Shown: piece after piece, positions 36,966 to 49,832 of the stretch
Numbering within the stretch: position 1 is the stretch's first letter
Layout: each line of letters begins with the position of its first letter
Assembly (NCBI GenBank): GCA_016785225.1
Contig: JAFBJZ010000850.1
Span: 434,001 to 498,000, forward strand
Length of the DNA: 64,000 bases
Reading direction: 5' to 3'
Source: Psettodes erumei
Taxonomy: Eukaryota; Chordata; Actinopteri; Pleuronectiformes; Psettodidae
The notes under the pieces: generated by a model
What the model was told of the DNA's origin: nothing
The model's database searches: none
What the model saw: only the letters and a program-made list of their open reading frames with translations
Made by a program: the position numbers and the translations under genes

Positions 36966-39900
36966 ACAACAACAGTTTAATTTCTCCGTGAGCTCATACA
37001 GTGCACGCATGGAGAGTGTTCCTCATATCACAAGTGGTGAATTTAGTTTCTCCCCTTGGACACTTGGTTGTAGTAAGTTTTGCTGTGCGTTTTTCATGGT
37101 AAATGAAGAATTAACTCTTCACACAGAGAAAATTATATCATAGAATGACAAAACAGATGCTAATGGCTGCCATAGTTAGGTTGAATTTTAAAGCAAACAA
37201 TGACATTATGAACACTATAATTCTCCATGCATTTAATGTTAGGATTGTATTTTTGGGCGAGTGAATAGCACATTATTTTGAAGGACTTAAAGGAAGCATC
37301 ATGAGAAACATCTTTCCTTGCAGTTTTTCTGCCCCCAGCTTGAATCTGAAAACCTGTGATGAAGTGAATAGTTCATTATAACCAGAAGAATGAGCATAAA
37401 CCTAAGTGGGTTAACCAGGTCTCCAATATAATAATTATAGCCCCCCTTTTAGCCCATTCATCCAAGTCCATTCAATAATTGCATTTACATAGCAGTTCCA
37501 CAGTCAAGATCATTTTTTACCTTTTGATGTTTGAGGCTCTTACTGGCATGTGGCCTCCTTGTACATTTTGCTCAGTCTTTTGAACCGTGCTGCAGGTACA
37601 CTGGCTCCAAAGCAACCCAGCACCTCACTCAATACAGGCACAGTATAAAAGCTGCATTCACAATGAACCCATTTATACATTTCATCCGTTGTAGCCTGGA
37701 GTTTATCATGGTTTTGGAAAGCAAACACCTGCAGGAACCAGCTCCAGGTGACCTTGAGGTGTCTTAGAAAGGCATCACTATAATAACCACAAGAAAAGTA
37801 GAGGCTGTGGTGGCACATAAGGAGACAGGCAATGCCAGTCTGGGGACAAAAGGAATGGCTGAGGGCAGAACCAGTCTCTGCAACGCAACCCTGGCTTAGT
37901 GCTGGCTTGCCCGAGGGAAGAAGGAAAGGATGTAGGAAGACAAAGGGAATGGTGCCGTCTCTGAGCGATTCCAAGGTCTGAGCAGCAATGCCTTAACTCG
38001 TTTTATCCGAGTAAAGTTTGTGAAGTGGAAACTGATGGATGCTAAAAGCACTGTAACACAAGTTAACATTAATGGTGGCTTTGAATCTAGGTTCCCCTAT
38101 AGTAGGAAAACTTAGTCAATGGTACATCAGTAATATTTTGATATCATCAGTAAAATAAACAAATAAACAACAAGCTCAAAAGGCTGGATGCCACCCCTTG
38201 CGGCTGCAGCAGTTAAGTCTGTGTGTACCAGTTCCCATAAATTCAGATGCAGAGACACACTTTTTACATTTACTTTACACTATTTAAAAAACCCTAACAG
38301 TTGCCCCTTTCATATGGTGCTCAGAAATAATACCTGATTTCTTAACTGCACAACAATGATGGCCCTCTTCTGATATTTGTGAGGGCTGTTAAAATGTGAT
38401 GCGGGAGTACAATAGACAACACCAACTCCCCTGGTCCGACTGGACACTCAAGAGCTAGTTGCATAAATATTCCATGAGTCCCACATAAACCTCTGTTATA
38501 TAGAGGGGAAGAAAGTGAGGGGCAACCATTCCTCATGCAGCACACATGCTGTGTAGCATGTTAAGTGATAAAGAGGTGATGAGCCTGGTGATTCTTTTAT
38601 CCTTCGATGCCCTTGGTCTCGTTACCCTTTTCTTATTGATAATTCATGCTAATATCTATAATTTAGGGTGCTCTGTTTTAAACGCTGTCAGGAGGGTATG
38701 TATCATGAATCGTCCAGCTCTGCGTTGCCCCATCCCTTAGCATTGGCACTGACAAGTGCCTGGTGTGCTCTCTTCATAGCAGAATAGACGCTAATATCAT
38801 AAGTCACTCTACTGTTCCCCAAAAAAATGCTGCGCTGCGTTGGTTATTGCATTGCTTAATCATATCTTCCAAACTCCTTTTTACTGGATTATAAAACAAT
38901 TTCTGTCTTGTCAGCAGGATTACAACAGAGAATTTTACAGTAGTGGCATTATGTCGACCACGCAAATGTGTCTTGATGTGACCAACTGAATTTAACTTTT
39001 AGTTAACCAAAGAAAGAAATATGGAGTCATCCAACAGTAAAATTTAAATATGTTTTTACATTAAACTATATTCCTAATTGAGTTCTAAAATAAAATTATA
39101 TACTGACTGGTCTGACTGACTGAATGCATATTTGGGATGCTTTAATATTTGAGGCTCAGTATTAATATACTCCCGATAAAAAAAGATTCCCTTCTATGGA
39201 GAAGTATGAGTTCCTGCTTTGTCAGGTCACTTGCAAATGCAGAGGGGCACGTTGACATCTCTGTGTCGGTGATGTAGCACATTCCTACAACCGCTGATCT
39301 ACAGGTGGAGGTCATACACCAATCCATCAATGCCAGCAAATGGCGGGGAAGTAGAGGTGGAAATCATGAATTGTTTCAAATTCACTGATTCAACTGATTT
39401 TTTTCAGGTCAGTCTGAAAATATGTAGGCAGTTACTTCAGTCTGTTCATGTTTTTTCCCAAAAGCAAAGTGGTCGCATCACCACTAAAAGGCACTTCATT
39501 ATGCACAACAGCAAGTGAGAACAATCAATGTTCAAAGGCACTTAAGTAGGCTAGTGATGCTCAGTCAGGCTTTTATGATGGTGATTCATAGTTAACTCTA
39601 AACATTTGGTTGTAGAGGTTCAAGACGGGGCATGTTTAACATGCAGCTGATTAAAGAATTGATATTAAAATTTGGGGTAAGTTTTCCTTATGGAGGATAA
39701 CTGTTTCCTGGCATGAGTGGCTGTGTTTTGATCCTAACAAGGAAGAATTTTCTTTTAGTGTATAAAAGTTGTATAAAAGCTTCTCAGCCACTGGAATCCA
39801 ATGGGACTTCCTGAATCTGAGCTGACCAGTCAGTGAGAAGTCTACAGACTTTAAACAAGAACCTTCAGGCATTCATGAAGTGAATCTTTCAACCCAAAAG

Positions 39901-42900
39901 ATTCTAGATGGAGCAGCATTGCAAGTTTAAGTTTAGATTTGGCACCTGAGCAGAGCAGGTTTTTCTTGGTTTTCATGATTTCAGGTGAATGTTGAAGGGC
40001 TAAAAGACGCACAGTAGAAAACAGGGATGAAGTGGGGAATAGAACAAGAAAAGTTCTAAAGAATGGAAGAAAGAAGGCAGGGGGAAAAAATGGAAATACA
40101 TTCATGTCTGATAGGATTTTTAAAAAATCAATTTTCAACTCAGAAACGGTTATTTCTCTCATCTCGAATCTAAATCCAAAAAAGCGCAGACTAAAATCTG
40201 CATGCTCAGACCTTCAGGTATAAAAGACAAGGCACACAAGATCATACTGGCATAGCTTTTTAAACATTGTAGTGAAATATCTGCTGAATGCAGTCATATT
40301 CTTAAGATCATTGTTTAAAAATATTAAATCAGAGCATGAATCACGTTTAAGCCTTACTGTGCAAGTGGCTAGACATTTGATTCAAAACATTTTCCTCCAA
40401 ATGTGATCTAAATACTCGATGCCTTCCAACCTCCATTTTTGTAGTCCATACATAAAAACAGATGTTTTGCACTGGTGTTAATTACTGGAATGTCTATATA
40501 AACCTTTTTCCGTCATTATGTTGAGTATGCAGATTTCTAAAGTGCAGAACTTCACTTTCTGTACTTCCACCTGATTGTAGCTCTCGCGTTGAAAGTAAAA
40601 TCTAAATCTGCCCAGTAACTCCGAATGAACCCAGTGAGCTGGAGTTCCATCCCAGAACCTCTTTGCTGTCAGGCTCCAGAGCTAACTGAGCCACCCTCAC
40701 ACTACAGTCTATAGATTAAAAAAACAAATGCGGAATCCATTTGATCTGAGTGAATTACCTCTCTGTCCGTGCCTCATAATAACTGTAACGTCAGCCAGAG
40801 AGAATCTGCCCGTTCACTCTCGTTTGCTCCCATTGTGCCGCAGAGCCAATGCCCACCAGCTCCAATCCAATTAGCAACAGTAGCAACTCTGCCTCACTTC
40901 CATTTAATATGCTTTCTCATCTTTTTGTGGGATTAGGGAGGGATGGTGGTGGGGGGTGGACTATGTAATAAGGGAGACTGTGAGGTGTGAGAGGAGTGAC
41001 TGATTTACATTGAGGCTGTAGTCACACTCAACACCTGTCCTGACGTGAACCAGCATCACGCAGTATGGATGCATTTCCAGCTGAACATTTCATTTCAGCA
41101 ATGTATCCATGGGAAAAATAAATCAGTTTTCATTCATGGGACGTATGTATACTTCCAAATCTGTTCAAATGAACAGTGTGAACACTGTGTATGTTTAAAT
41201 ATACCAGTGTAAAAACTCTATACAGAATTTTCCAGAATTATTTATCATTACTTTGTAAACCAAATCTATTTCTGTAATTATTTTCTTCATTAATCATTTG
41301 GTCAAAATATAATAGAAACATGACAATTTAAAGGTCTCACTGCCTGAGGTGATGTATTTCTTGCTAGTTTGATTATTGCTATTTTATTTTGTTTACTAAC
41401 ATCCATGATCAAATAACACCCTGACCTTTGAGAGGCTAGAACCAGGGAACTTGAAAGTTATTAAAGAAATTAATTAATTGTGAGAATAGTTTAATAAGTT
41501 TTATGTCATTTGACTAATCATTGCAGCTCTGTGGCATGCTGTAGTTATTGTCTGAAAGACCTAACTGGTAACATTTTGTGACTGTTGTGTAGTTGTGTGA
41601 CTGAACTATATACTAAAGCTCTGCACAGACTTTGAACTTATACTCAAACCCACCTGCATCCATGTTTGAAAGACCCATCCCAGCAGGCAGAATGGCACTG
41701 CCAAATCTCACTCAAATTCTACACAGGATCATATTTTCACTTTGGTTCTTCCATTACTTGCTATTATCTAGCCAGGCTATTGCAATGCATTGTCTCCAGT
41801 CTGGGCTAGACTCACTAAGAAAATGGCATTGTGCCACAATGTGCATGTATTCAGCATTTGATTTACCACGACAGCAGCTCATTATGTAGTCAGCTAACCA
41901 GCCTGTGCCCGGTACACTCCTCCAGGACATAATCTGAGAGTGAAGGAGAGCTCATAGGTGCAGTGCAGCTGTAGGATGAGATCACTGAGCTCAGAAAAGA
42001 AATGATGAGCGTTTCTGATCACATGATCACATTTCTGTCCCCCACCACAACCTTCCCTGAGGCTCTTTGTAAATCCAGTTCACAAATGGTCTTTGGAGAA
42101 TTTTCCTCGCAAAACTGATGCAGTTTGCATAACCTCAGTAAATCTAGCCTGATGCTTAATTAACCTCTGATAACACATCTCCTATTATTTGTGTCATCCT
42201 CCCTTAAATGCATAGGCAGTGAGAGATGCACCTGGCATGCACTCATGTAAATAAGTGCACAGAGCAGACTGGGGGAACTGACAAACTCAGCACATGTGTT
42301 GGAGCCAGGATGTGTCACAGCTTTGTCTGTAAAAAGGCTGCACAAACCACAGTAAATCTGATACTCTGTCTCTTTCCCTCTCCCCAATGCAATTGTGTGT
42401 TGGTTATGCAATACTGGAATTACTGTAATTACCAGCTAACAACTTATAGGTGCTGTTTACGTAAACATCCTCGAGAGAGAAATTGCTTCAAGACATTTGA
42501 GCATAAATAAACCTGAAGCCAGTCTAAGCCCTCAACTTCCGGCAGCAGACCAGCCCAAAACCAACCAAAAACCAAGTACTGTTTTTGAACGCGGTGGGTT
42601 TGGGTCTAGTTGCACAGCTCTGGTATAGTGTGATATTTAAGGCTATTTGTTCTGTCATATTACTTTGAAAGTAATATGCTTGAATACCAAAAGCTGCTAC
42701 TATAGCACCCAGCATATGTTCAAGTAATTCTTCCCTGCAGTAATAAATGCAGAAAAATGGCCGAGCAATAACATTCCGAGCTTTGACCAACATGGAATAA
42801 ATTTTCTTTTTCATTATTTCTTTTCTAACTGAAGTTTTTCATTTGAATTCAGAATGATTCTGAATTATGAGCAGAATCCACAGGGCCCAGCAAGTGCGGT

Positions 42901-43904
42901 CTGGTTCTAGTTGCCTTGTTGCTTGATGTCTGTGTGTGAGTGAACCAGGCTCCCTCAGATCACCAATGTCTCCACAACCATGCCCTCACATAAACCTTGA
43001 GAGTGTTGCCTTAAAGAGGAAACACACAGCGGTATAGACTTTAGCTCCTACTTTTTGTTGCCACATCAAAGACAGAAAAAGCCTTTCCCCTTGTTTTATT
43101 TAAAGGGTGGGTACTGAAGTGTATCTTCATAATTATTTAAATAGCTTTAATTAGCATTGTCCTACTCTGTAAATATACCAAGAATTGGTTGCTGGCAAAG
43201 AGTGCCATCTACAGAAACCAGTCAGCTGATGATCTGAGATGCAACCATGCTGTTCAGTTGAGAAGTGGTGCTTTGCAAACCAAAATCCCCAAAAGAAGGA
43301 AAGAAATGTTTTCTTTATTTGGACACAGCAAGAAAAAAGACAAATATCACAGCAATGGTTTGACAGATGAATACAGAAGGGCCGATCCATATCTGTTCAA
43401 GCAGAGCCAACATATTTAAAAGGCTGAGGAGACTGGATTTTGCTGGACACTGTTTTAAAAATGTCCCTGTCCCTTTATTGCTAATCTAACATAATGTGCT
43501 TAATTTAAGAAATCTGTTGATATTCTGTGGGGTGGCTTGATGTTCTGACCTTTGGCTCCTACCAACCATAAAGAGCTGTGGATTAATTAATTGAATTAAT
43601 TATTAAAGTGAAATGGCTCCTGTTCATTTGAGGGTTACACAGCCTGGGGGCTGTGGAGGATGGCAGCCTGGGTGTCACCTTCAAAGTGTCTGGGACACTG
43701 TTGCCTCGCAAAGAATATTGGGAAAGGAAAAGAATGAAGCAGGTGAAAATTATTTTGTTGTGATTCCCTTTTTCTTGGTTTTGCAATGTTTCAGTATTCA
43801 GCTACATGTAGCTACAAACAGTTGACTGATGTGCTTCATAGGTGAAGTACTGCAAGGGCATAGTGGGCATGTACCCAGGACCCTGGAGTCAGGAGAGGCC
43901 TGTG
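36966..43904. other. Probable first-intron DNA, no exon recognised
   Basis: If the promoter call is right, this is intron 1 of the plus-strand gene. I found acceptor-like sites (for example before 37338 and 39412) but no convincing exon after them. A minus-strand frame of 144 codons (37540-37974) has no recognisable domain. The section at about 40735-40920 is of higher complexity and contains CpGs, CCAAT-like and CAATTAG words; it is a possible conserved non-coding element. The rest is AT-rich with homopolymer runs. Confidence 0.55.
40735..40920. other. Possible conserved non-coding element
   Basis: Sequence with low simple-repeat content between AT-rich flanks. It has a CRE-like TAACGTCAG core, TTGTGCCGCAGAGCCAATG, CCAATTAG and TTTAATATG words. 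No open frame is credible. The call rests on sequence texture only and has not been compared with other genomes. Confidence 0.2.
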
Positions 43905-44285
43905 TCCTCAAAAGGGAACTCCACCGATTTTCCACATTTAAGTGTGTCTCTGCACACTGTGTTGACTGCATATGTGAGCAAAGTTGTTTAAAGCCTTCTG
44001 CGTCTCCAGAGGAAGCTTTGTAAAGTCTGATAAATGTCCTCAAGAGCTGTCCCTTGAGTCAGCGTTGGTTGGGGCTAAAGAAGTTTGAAACTGAAAACAA
44101 CTCAGAGTTGTGGAGTTAGAAAGAAGTGAACTCAGTAGACCTCTGCAGCCTGCTCCCCATCTCTGCTTGAAGCTAATGGCTGCAGGTTAGATGAGCCACT
44201 ATTGGTTTAACACAACCCAATCTTCTACTGATCTGTCAGTGACCAAGTTGCATTATGGGTACTATAGGCACCAGGTTTCGAAAGG
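43905..44285 (+). mobile_element. Degraded dispersed teleost repeat
   Basis: Two phrases are characteristic of a repeat I recall from many fish genomes: AAAAGGGAACTCCACCGATTTT near 43909-43930, and GCATTATGGGTACTATAGGC near 44249-44268. The text between is diverged but collinear in feel. It explains the frames at 43829-44023 (plus) and 43798-44043 (minus), which should not be read as genes. Class is unknown; a non-autonomous DNA element is possible. Confidence 0.5.
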
Positions 44286-45237
44286 AAAGGGGAATGTCCT
44301 TCTTTCCATACTTTTAACTGTCCATGATTAGTCCAACAATGTATTAGCAGTACAGCACTAAGTCAGAGAAGGTCTTTGCAAAGGATTTTTTTAAGAAGGG
44401 AGAAATATGTGTAAGAGGAGGTCTGTCTTAAAAAAGTAAAACAAGTACATTATATGTATTATCTTATCTGTATGACTGTAGCTGCAGCTCTGCACTTAGC
44501 TCTCTGCTCTCCTTTCACATGTCACCCACACATTTGTTAATGGTTTACAGTAAGTATATACATATGCAACATTGACAATATATGTATATGAAAGGGATAT
44601 GTATGTACATATGTGAGAGGTGCAGAGTATATTATGTCCTGTAAGGTCCCTCATAATTTAATGTATGTATTCATTCACATTTAGTAGTATGGTAATTTAG
44701 TTTAACCTTATTTGCATATGGGTTCAATTTTGACCCTTAAAGATGTACTATTTACATTTTACACATAGAGCATAACAAATCTAAATGAGGTTAATGTGAG
44801 ACGGCGTAATAAGCAATGCACTTTGAAACACACATGGTCTATGTAGGTTATCTGAGGTTTGTACTTAATTTATGGCTGTGTCCAGTTTATCTGAAGCATC
44901 TCAATTAAATCAATTCTTGTACCATGTTACAACTTGTTTGATAGTGGTAATTACTTTGTTCTGTCATGAAACTTTCAGAAACAAAGTCCTGGCTTGTTGC
45001 CGGGTGTCACTTTTTTGGCAGCTGTTCAGTTTTTGTGTATGTATCCTCCAAAATCTATAAATTATCACGTCAGAGAGCAAATCAACAGACTCGGTATAGA
45101 TTGAAATAAATTGTACTACAATTGGCTGAGCTCTACCAATGCTTTCATAAGGAGCCTGGAGCGACTTTGCATGGATCATCAGTGTAGCTGTCTCTCTTCC
45201 TCCTGTAACCACTGGTAACCACTACCAAATGTGGTTC
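44286..45237. other. Non-coding stretch, no gene seen
   Basis: AT-rich, with a cluster of TATGTATA/TACATATG palindromic words at 44.55-44.62 kb. No exon or RNA gene recognised. Confidence 0.65.
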
Positions 45238-45402
45238 AAGAAGTGCAGCAGATTGTCAGCTAATTGGAAGGTCAGCGGTTCGATTCCCGGCTGTGTATAG
45301 AACAAGCATTGTATGAAAGTGTGTGAATGGGTACCTGGAGTGTAAAGTGCTTTTAGTGGTCATTAAGACTAAGAAGTAAGAAAAGTGCTGTATAAATATC
45401 CC
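45238..45402 (+). mobile_element. tRNA-like SINE-type short repeat
   Basis: A B-box-like GGTTCGATTCC lies at 45277-45287 inside a tRNA-like 3' half (GTCAGCGGTTCGATTCCCGG). It is followed by GTGTGAATGGGTACCTGGAG and then AAAGTGCTTTTAGTGGTC, and the element ends with AAAAGTGCTGTATAAATAT. This order (B box, TGTGTGAATGGG, GTGCTTT-AGTGGTC, GCT-TATAAAT tail) matches a widespread teleost short interspersed repeat. The A box is eroded, so it is not a functional tRNA gene. Confidence 0.75.
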
Positions 45403-45677
45403 TGCTTCTTTGAACAGCAGCCATTAGGAATTAAAATAACTGTAACTTGTTAGTGTGTGAAGAGTGTTTTGGGATGGATGTTGAGAAAACGTATGAAATG
45501 GACCATATTCCAAATGCATAACAGGCAGTACACAAAATATTGAGGTCAGGGCAGGGGCTGAATTTCATTTTCTGACCCATCCCTATTGAACATTAGCTTA
45601 GAAACAAAATTTAATAGCCTTTTTCCCCCATAAGTGGTATAGAAGTTTCACCTTGCACAACTGAAAGAGCACAAAGA

Positions 45678-45740
45678 ATTTATAATAATATATATAATAT
45701 ATAATATAATTTAATTTATTATATAATAATAATGATAAGT
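45678..45740. repeat. AT-rich low-complexity tract
   Basis: Runs of TAA, TATA and TTTAA words with almost no G or C over about 60 bp; locally self-complementary. Confidence 0.85.
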
Positions 45741-46778
45741 ATAATTTTTTTTTTACAGCAAAAGCCAAACCTTACTGGATGATCAAATACAAATACTAAT
45801 CTGAATTCTGGTGATGATGCTGTCATTGCTTATATCTGCTTCGATCTGAAAAGCCATTGTGCTCTGATGGAGTGGCACGAGGAACTAGTGAAGGAACATT
45901 TCTAAGGGGTAGAGAGGCCATCAGCAACCAGAAAGCCTGCAGCTGCTTCAGGCTGGAGCTGGAGTCACTTCACATCACCATGAGTGATGTGGCCATGGGC
46001 AACAACTTCGACAGCACTGAACGATATAGAAAGAGTTGAAATGTACATTCCTGATGCTTTTTACTGTGGTGGCTTTAAAGCAGAAGGAGCATCTATAGCC
46101 GGCCTAATGGATGTGTTTCTCCATTGATATTATTCTTACTGTGAACAAATGCTGTCACTCTTCTCAAAGCACTTATTTATAAATGCTGATTGCTGTTGTG
46201 CTGCCATATAATTCCAGGAAAGCTCACACTTTCCCGGAAAATGTGCCTCAAAAACAGGGTGATTTGACAAACCAATCATCGATGCACATTACAATTCTGA
46301 AATTTACATTCTGTTAGTTACTTTTTGTGACTGAAGAATAGACATTGTGTTTTTTATTTCACTGTTGTTTTTTTTTAATCAAAGCAAATCACCATCTGAA
46401 AGACAATATTTTAATCTTTCACATCCAGATCAATGACAGCTCATGTTGCCTTTAAACCTCAAATGTCTGCACGTTCAGCTTAGCCTCTGAAGAATGACAG
46501 AGTAGTCTTTTAGGAGCGTTTACAGTATATCATTAAATATTGATAAAATAATAAAACCAGACCTCAGATTGAGAAGCGTGCATGACAGCACTTTAGTCAG
46601 CCCGGGCGTGGAGTTTGGCCAAGCTCGTTCTCGTGGGGATAGAGCTGAGTCAGACTGCTTTCAGCCACACAGTAATCCCCTCTGTAATGTTCAAATCAAG
46701 GCCGGACTTGGTGCTCATCCCCCTGCCAGAAAGTGAACAAGGTGTTCACAACATGACGGAGAGGGGGAGATGGAAAGT

Positions 46779-46798
46779 GGGAGGGAGGGAGGGAGGGG
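46779..46798. repeat. (GGGA)n tract
   Basis: About five GGGA units, purine-only on this strand. Four or more G3 runs in a row make G-quadruplex formation possible in principle. Confidence 0.85.
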
Positions 46799-47330
46799 AT
46801 TCCTCTTGACAGTCACTTCCTGCAGGGAAGACACATACTGCACACATGCTTGGATAGACCTCCCCAACTTTCCTCATGCATCTTCATTTTAAAACTATGT
46901 AACACAGCAAAAAAGTCAAAAATAATCTTGCAGTGCGTACCATCTTAACTGATTCCTGACCTTACCTCTCGTGCCTCTGACAGGCACCACTTGTACTTTC
47001 AAATTTTTTTTAATCTGCTTCACCATAAAATTTACTGAAAGCTTTCGTGCTTCTCAGACAACACAGGTTGGTATATTGTTAAAGTGAGTTCTGCTATCAT
47101 GGCAACATTATTGCTGCGAGGATTATCTTAAGGTCATATTCAGTTCTGTTCCTTAGGCTGTGTTGCCATAGCCTAAACATAAAAAAATGTAATTATGCTG
47201 AAGTCGCTACAAGAGGATATTATACTGTAAATATGCAAATTAACAACATGTCCTCATTAAGTTATTTGAAATCAAGCTTCCATCTAAAAGTACTATATCT
47301 GCTGTTCCAAATTAGTTTTGATATAAACGT

Positions 47331-47365
47331 AATTTCTAGGAGACGGGGTTGTCTCCTAAGAAATT
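47331..47365. repeat. Inverted repeat / hairpin, 14-bp stem and 6-base loop
   Basis: The left arm AATTTCTAGGAGAC (47331-47344) pairs with the right arm GTCTCCTAAGAAATT (47351-47365) with one bulged T, around the loop GGGGTT. It could be the remains of a palindromic transposable element or a structured transcript. There is no U-run following it in either direction. Confidence 0.8.
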
Positions 47366-47714
47366 TGGACTCCCCTTGTAACACTTCTTAATCTTAATCC
47401 CAAATGATCAACTGCACATACAATGTTGTGTAATGTTGAAAGCAGAAATGTGCTTTGAATTGCAAGCAGTTTTCCACATTATAAATATTATATTTATCCA
47501 TGCCCTCTGTACACTGTGATGGTTAGGAATCGGTCAAATGTTTATCATTGACAACAAACCCAAAAATTGGATTAAATAGTGAAGAGTGTGTAGTATGGTT
47601 AAATACAATTTCAATACAGTTAAGCAATCTGCAGTAGTTGGTTCAGTTCAGTACGTATAGTCACTAGACAATGACAGAAAACAGTGTGTAGTAGCAGCAG
47701 TCACAGACTACAGC

Positions 47715-48990
47715 TAGTGATGGCCATATGTTCATTAGCAGACTGTTAGCAGCTGTTAGAATGCACTGTAATAATTTATACTGTGTTGAGTGCAGAAGGT
47801 GGTGCGTTTGTTTGGGACGTCACCTTGTTATACAGGTCTACGGCTACAGCTTACACACTTGTGAATATCCTCTCAGTCTCGTTGCAAGTTTTTAGAGCAG
47901 ATGAAATATAAAGGGAGACCATGTAGGTGTGTCCACCACAGTTACTGCTAAAGGCCTTCTTCATCACAGTTATAAATTCATCAGAGGCCTCAAGAGTGCT
48001 TTTGAAGTTTTGCCTAAGAGGAGCAATGATTGACATCATGGGCTGCTCATCCTCACACATGACAGTGGTCAGAGCTTTGACAGCCTTGCAGAGGTGTCTC
48101 ATTTAGAGTGTTCACCAGCAAGTTGCTGCTTCGATAAGTGTTCTCAAGTGGCAAGGGAGCCGTTCCACCGGACGGACGCATCTTGAATGTGCTTGTGCCA
48201 GTTGCTGCTCTTCCTCCTGTAGAATTTCAGCTCCCCGTATGTTGCAATGGAGAAACCCAACCATTCTCCTCACTCTTCCAAACAAGTCTGCAGCACTTCA
48301 GACATTTTCTATGAGGTCAGACTTATTGTGTGAGCAAAACACCCGAGGTGAGGGATAGTCTCTGCTTCCACTCCAGATACAATCATTTTTCTGGCATTAT
48401 CAGTTACCATGACTGGTTCTTTATCAGCGATGTTCCACTCAGCATGTTTCTTTCAATACCCTGCCTATATTCTTCAGTCAGTATGATTTATTGAATCCTT
48501 TCATCTTACTCCCAGCCTCATATGGTGTACTGAGTTCGTCACATAGGTATCGGCTGCACGTGGCATCCAGGCACCAGTAGTTATTGCAGCTCATGCTGCA
48601 TTTGACAGTTCTTGTATAACTTTTTTTTAGCTTTAGTTTACACCTCCACTCACACATATTTATACTTAACGTATATGTTACGAGAACAATTGCTCTCAGC
48701 TGCACTGTAAGATCATAAGTCCTTAGCAATCACATGGGTTATAGATGCCATGATTACTTTAGACCTTGCCAAGTTGTAGCGAAATTGTGTCTGGGAAGTG
48801 AAATTCCTCATCCCATGCAGCAGCACCACCACCAACTGCAGCTTTCCAAATTACCGTAGATTTGAATAATCTCTTTGGCTGTCTTGTTAAAAGACCGAAC
48901 ATAGTAGGCTTCACAGAGGTAGAATTTGTCACAGGGCTCTACTGGTTATTGGATTATATTCTACAGTTGTTGGTTTGTTGTGCTCGGACC
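47715..48990 (-). pseudogene. hAT-family (ZBED-like) transposase remnant
   Basis: Read on the minus strand, three blocks typical of hAT transposases of the ZBED type appear in order. VTDNARKMIVSG lies at about 48375-48407, its TDN containing a catalytic-core Asp of the RNase H-like fold. Next is PHLGCFAHTISL at about 48318-48353, with the GC(F/A)AHT motif. Then comes ASVRWNGSLAT at about 48150-48177, the R-WNS/T motif. An 83-codon frame (47851-48102) follows with ALTTVMCEDEQPMMSIIAPL, a strong family match. The N-terminal half (48.48-48.99 kb) survives in pieces such as NYWCLDATCSRY-equivalent frames. Multiple stops and frame changes disable it, and the C-terminal dimerisation region was not found. 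TAGTGATGG at 47715-47723 resembles a hAT terminus. No function expected. Confidence 0.8.
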
Positions 48991-49790
48991 TGCGCTTTTC
49001 TTAAAGTGTTAAATCTATGGATACCCTGTGCTGTGTGAGGCTAAAATCTTATTGGACAGGCCTGCTCCGTATTTCCTCCTTGTGCCGCCAGTGTTGCATC
49101 CATTTCTTTTTTAGAAGATTTCTTTGGCCACGGGCTGCATCTCTTCATTTAAGTGTCTTAAATGTGACAGTCAAACCCCTGTTAAAAATTACCAAACAAT
49201 GTCTGTTTTGTCTTCAAGTTCATGTAAGAACATTGGACGATGATTGCTTTTGACTCGCATAATGGCACAACAGGGATACTGCGTGCAGTACTCTGTTTGG
49301 AGAATATTGATTTTTGTGGTATATGTGCTGAGCACAAACTGATTAAATTGGTTTGCCGGTTTTTATGCTCCCTTGTCGGAGAATAAAGGCCATTCAGTGT
49401 TTTCATCAAGTTTTCCTTTTTCATGCACCAATCTCAGCCAAGTGGTAGCTGAAGCTGAATATTCAGCCACCACAGCAATAAGAATCTGCATGGTGTTCTC
49501 CAGTTCCGTTTTTCAAACGAAAAGTAATTTGCTGCTACAATGCTGCATGGCGTTGTAAGATTAACACGCACAACTTTACAACAATAGCAGTCAATATGGA
49601 CTACATATCAAGCTATGCTAAAAAATATTTATCGCCAAAGCAAATGGACTTTTTCCCATTAGTCTGGGTTTGTCCACTTTAGCTGTACCATGCTGATCCA
49701 AGCTGTGATAACATGCTTTTCTACTGCTGTTTCCAAATTCACTAGAAAATTCAAAACTTTCTTATTTCCTAGGTTTGTGGTTAATTGCTC

Positions 49791-49791
49791 T

Positions 49792-49830
<39 letters not shown>
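49791..49830. repeat. (TG)n microsatellite
   Basis: About twenty TG units with one TA interruption near the start. Confidence 0.95.

Positions 49831-49832
<2 letters not shown>

Larger units (their letters stand above)
45403..47714. other. Non-coding stretch, no gene seen
   Basis: Contains an AT-rich tract (45678-45740), a GGGA repeat (46779-46798) and a strong hairpin at 47331-47365. A more GC-rich patch at 46.59-46.78 kb (CCCGGGCGTGG, several CpGs) could be regulatory. A 60-codon frame ending at 46039 is not supported by splice sites or homology. Confidence 0.6.

Noticed and set aside
37540..37974. 144-codon minus-strand frame
   Set aside because: No recognisable domain, no splice context, and an overlapping open plus-strand frame of similar quality; within presumed intron DNA.
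41632..41889. Possible LINE reverse-transcriptase scrap (a GYCNAL-like phrase near 41.77 kb)
   Set aside because: Only one short phrase resembles the DYCNAL motif; surrounding residues in that frame do not continue the family pattern.
43798..44043. Acceptor-like site followed by open frames near 43.8-44.0 kb
   Set aside because: The sequence reads as a dispersed fish repeat (CTCCACCGATTTT phrase), so the frames are not host exons.
45260..45300. Possible functional tRNA gene because of a good B box
   Set aside because: The A box and cloverleaf are missing and the downstream text matches a SINE-type repeat body.
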